Assembly: GCA_030043215.1 (NCBI GenBank)
Contig: JASHYG010000454.1
Location: forward strand, 1-6,731
Direction of reading: 5' to 3'
Origin: Gammaproteobacteria bacterium
Lineage (GTDB): Bacteria > Pseudomonadota > Gammaproteobacteria > Steroidobacterales > Steroidobacteraceae
DNA length: 6,731 nt
A program made the translations under genes and the position numbers. The notes below the pieces were generated by a model. That model saw nothing but the letters and a program-made list of their open reading frames with translations, was not told the origin of the DNA and searched no databases. This document shows positions 4,564 through 6,731 of the stretch, piece by piece; positions within the stretch are counted from its first letter, which is position 1; each line of letters starts with the position of its first letter.

Positions 4564-6731
4564 ATGATCATCGTGCGAGTGATGAGGTCGGTCTCTGTGG
4601 TGGCCTTCGTCGGGGCGGCGCTCGTCGCGCTTCCGGCGTGGTCGCAGGCCCCGCAACCCCCGGCGCCCTCCCAGTCTCAATCTCAATCCCAATCGCAATC
4701 GAGCGACCAGTTGCAGGAGGTCGTGGTCACGGCCCGCAAGCGCGCGGAGGCCTCCCAGGACGTGCCGATCGCACTCAGCGTGTTCACGCCGCAGGAGATC
4801 CAGTCGGCCGGCATCACCGACCCGCGCGACTACATCGCCATGGTCCCCAACATGACGCTGGTGGAGACGCAGAACGTCGGCAACTCGTTCATCACCATCC
4901 GCGGCATCTCCCAGGCGCGCAACAGCGAGCCCTCCGTTGCGGTGCTCGTCGACGGAGTGCTGGAGACCAACCCTTACGAGTTCGATCAGGAGCTCTACGA
5001 CATCCAGCAGATCGAGGTGCTGAAGGGACCTCAGGGCGCGCTCTACGGGCGTGACGCGATCGGCGGCGCGATCATCATCACCACGGCGCCGCCGAGCGAT
5101 CAGTTCGAGGCGACCACGCGCGTCGGCGTGGGCAACGGACCGTCCGAGCGGGCCCAGCTCGCCTTGACCGGCCCGCTCGATTCGGCCGGGACGCTGGCGT
5201 ACCGGGCGTCGTTCAATTTCTACAACACGAACGGTTACCTGCAGAACGTCTACCTCGATCAGAAAGCCGATCCGGACCGCGACTATTCCGGCCGGATGCG
5301 CCTGCTCTGGACTCCGGGCGACGGCCTCACCGCGGACTTAAGGATTTACCTCGACCGGGAGGAGACGACGGCGTACTACTTCGTCATTCCACGCGACGAC
5401 CCGGCAGAACCGTTCAGCGATTTCACGACTCCGGGGGATGCGAACAACACGACGAGCCCCATTCAAGCCGACGATGAGGGCGCGGACAACCGCAACCTCT
5501 TCAATACGGCGCTCAAGCTCGACTACGACACCGGCCACGGCACGATCACGTCGGTCACGGACTACGACAAGACGGAAGAGACGGACGACGGCAGTGCCTA
5601 CGACTTCCGGCCGATCGCGACGTCCGTCTACCTGGCGCTGCTCGGATTCGACCTCAATCAAAGCCAGTACGTGTACTCGAGGGCGACGAGCGAGGAGCTG
5701 CGATTCACTTCCCTGTCGCTCGGAGGGTTCAAGTGGATCGCGGGCGCCTACTACGTGCACACGAACCGCTTCATCTCCACCGGCAACATGATCGACATGG
5801 GCGATGGTGTCGAGCCGGTGTATTACGCCCCGCGATACGGCGGCGACGACCCGAGCTATACCTTCCTCGCCGACGCGCAGGACAACAATGCCTGGGCCGT
5901 GTTCGGCGATGCGACCTACGAGATCACCTCTCACTGGGAGCTCGATGCCGCGCTGCGCTACGATGAGGACGCGCGGCAGAACACGACCGAGACGCCGACC
6001 GCCTTCCTCCCGACCTCGACCGCCTATTTCGGGGAGGTTCGCGACCATACCTGGTCGGCGGCGCAGCCGAAGGGAACCATCCGCTACAAGCCCCTCGACA
6101 ATCTGATGCTCTATGGCGGATGGAGCCGCGGATTCCGCAGCGGCGGCTTCAATCAGACGGGGGTGGGGACCGTCGCGCGCGAGAACGGCGTGCTGGGCGT
6201 GAACGATCTCTTCAACGCCGAGATCGCGGACACCCTCGAAGTCGGGGCCAAGAGCGAGCTGTTCGATGACCGGCTGACGGCCGATGTGAGCCTCTATCAC
6301 ACCCACTCGCAGAACGGCTACTTCTTCGTCTACCTGCCTGCGGACTCGACGCAAAACCTCGGCAACCTGAACGCCACGTACGAGGGCGGGGAGTTCGACC
6401 TCGCGGCGAAGGCGACCGACCAGTTGAACCTCTATCTGGGCGCCGGCTTCACGAACAGCCGGATCACGGCCATGGCCGATCCGACGGTGCTCGGCAACGA
6501 GGCGCCGCTCGTCTCGAGAAACACGGTCGATGCAGGTGCGGAGTACCGCGAGCCGCTCGGAGCAGGGCTCACCGGCACGGTGCGTCTCGATTACCAAGAG
6601 ATCGGACGGACGTGGTGGGACCCCTACAACGTCACCTCGCGCAATCCCGTCTCGCTGGTGAACCTGCGTCTCGGGCTCGAAGGAGACGTGTGGTCCGTCA
6701 CCGCGTGGTCCAAGAACCTCGGCAACACGAT
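4564..6731 (+). CDS. TonB-dependent outer-membrane receptor (3' end beyond window)
   Basis: The frame is open from the ATG at 4564 to the window edge: 722 full codons and no stop. Residues 1-29 form a signal peptide (hydrophobic core VVAFVGAALVAL, likely cut after AWSQA). A Ser-Gln repeat (36-46) leads to the TonB box EVVVTA (52-57). The plug domain (about 60-170) has IRGIS (112-116), VLVDGV (127-132), IEVLKGPQG (150-158) and LYGRDAIGG (160-168). A beta-barrel follows, with the typical SRGFRSGGFN (521-530) and alternating aromatic strands to the end. Such receptors use TonB-ExbBD energy to bring scarce ligands across the outer membrane. This one has the style common in sphingomonads and Steroidobacteraceae, where dozens of paralogues import aromatics, steroids, glycans or siderophores, so the ligand cannot be read from sequence. 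The nearby LigF-like enzyme makes an aromatic ligand plausible. GAGGGGGG (4551-4558) is the ribosome site. Probably fewer than 100 residues are missing. Confidence 0.92.
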   Translation, partial: MIIVRVMRSVSVVAFVGAALVALPAWSQAPQPPAPSQSQSQSQSQSSDQLQEVVVTARKRAEASQDVPIALSVFTPQEIQSAGITDPRDYIAMVPNMTLVETQNVGNSFITIRGISQARNSEPSVAVLVDGVLETNPYEFDQELYDIQQIEVLKGPQGALYGRDAIGGAIIITTAPPSDQFEATTRVGVGNGPSERAQLALTGPLDSAGTLAYRASFNFYNTNGYLQNVYLDQKADPDRDYSGRMRLLWTPGDGLTADLRIYLDREETTAYYFVIPRDDPAEPFSDFTTPGDANNTTSPIQADDEGADNRNLFNTALKLDYDTGHGTITSVTDYDKTEETDDGSAYDFRPIATSVYLALLGFDLNQSQYVYSRATSEELRFTSLSLGGFKWIAGAYYVHTNRFISTGNMIDMGDGVEPVYYAPRYGGDDPSYTFLADAQDNNAWAVFGDATYEITSHWELDAALRYDEDARQNTTETPTAFLPTSTAYFGEVRDHTWSAAQPKGTIRYKPLDNLMLYGGWSRGFRSGGFNQTGVGTVARENGVLGVNDLFNAEIADTLEVGAKSELFDDRLTADVSLYHTHSQNGYFFVYLPADSTQNLGNLNATYEGGEFDLAAKATDQLNLYLGAGFTNSRITAMADPTVLGNEAPLVSRNTVDAGAEYREPLGAGLTGTVRLDYQEIGRTWWDPYNVTSRNPVSLVNLRLGLEGDVWSVTAWSKNLGNT
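4669..4701 (+). repeat. Hexanucleotide (Ser-Gln) tandem repeat in the receptor
   Basis: Five imperfect 6-bp units (TCCCAG, TCTCAA, TCTCAA, TCCCAA, TCGCAA) plus a final TCG encode SQSQSQSQSQS, residues 36-46 of the receptor, between signal peptide and TonB box. Being a multiple of three, copy-number change would alter spacer length without shifting the frame. Confidence 0.85.

Noticed and set aside
5338..6597. 419-codon minus-strand open frame
   Set aside because: Exact antisense to the TonB receptor barrel; Val/Arg/Glu-rich mirror of its codons.

Overview
The window is high-GC DNA with a strong GC3 bias, so most reverse frames are open and give long spurious reading frames. It looks like a proteobacterial chromosome. 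The outer-membrane TonB-dependent receptor and the LigF-type glutathione S-transferase resemble proteins of sphingomonads and Steroidobacteraceae-like bacteria. The quorum-sensing genes and the heptosyltransferase resemble Burkholderia-type genes. No rRNA, tRNA, CRISPR array, transposase or integrase was seen, and I cannot fix the genus from sequence alone.

Layout. Bases 1-292 hold no gene I can defend but carry two strong GC-rich dyads. A minus-strand gene (293-1435) encodes a TibC/BAHT-type autotransporter heptosyltransferase whose C-terminus lacks the family's cysteine-rich iron-binding segment. Divergent from it is an RsaM-like (DUF4902) regulator (1507-1905), then a LuxR-type AHL receptor (2023-2748). 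A LuxI-type AHL synthase lies on the opposite strand (2675-3307). The luxR and luxI genes converge and overlap by 74 bp. Divergent from luxI is a LigF-like beta-etherase GST (3543-4304), followed by a TonB-dependent receptor (4564 to beyond the window end).

How the parts may work together. rsaM, luxR and luxI form a complete quorum-sensing module: signal synthase, receptor and a putative dampener. A 20-bp dyad at 3369-3388 upstream of luxI closely resembles the classic lux/las box, so autoinduction of luxI is likely. A degenerate relative of the box sits just upstream of luxR, downstream of a TATAGT hexamer, where it could act as an operator for autoregulation. The LigF-like enzyme and the receptor suggest uptake and cleavage of an aryl-ether or other aromatic substrate. 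Their control by quorum sensing is conjecture.

The most noteworthy points are the lux box, the overlapping convergent luxR/luxI pair with its rsaM neighbour, the heptosyltransferase without its iron finger, and the placement of a lignin-type beta-etherase beside a quorum-sensing locus. Gene identities come from remembered family motifs; no database search was run.
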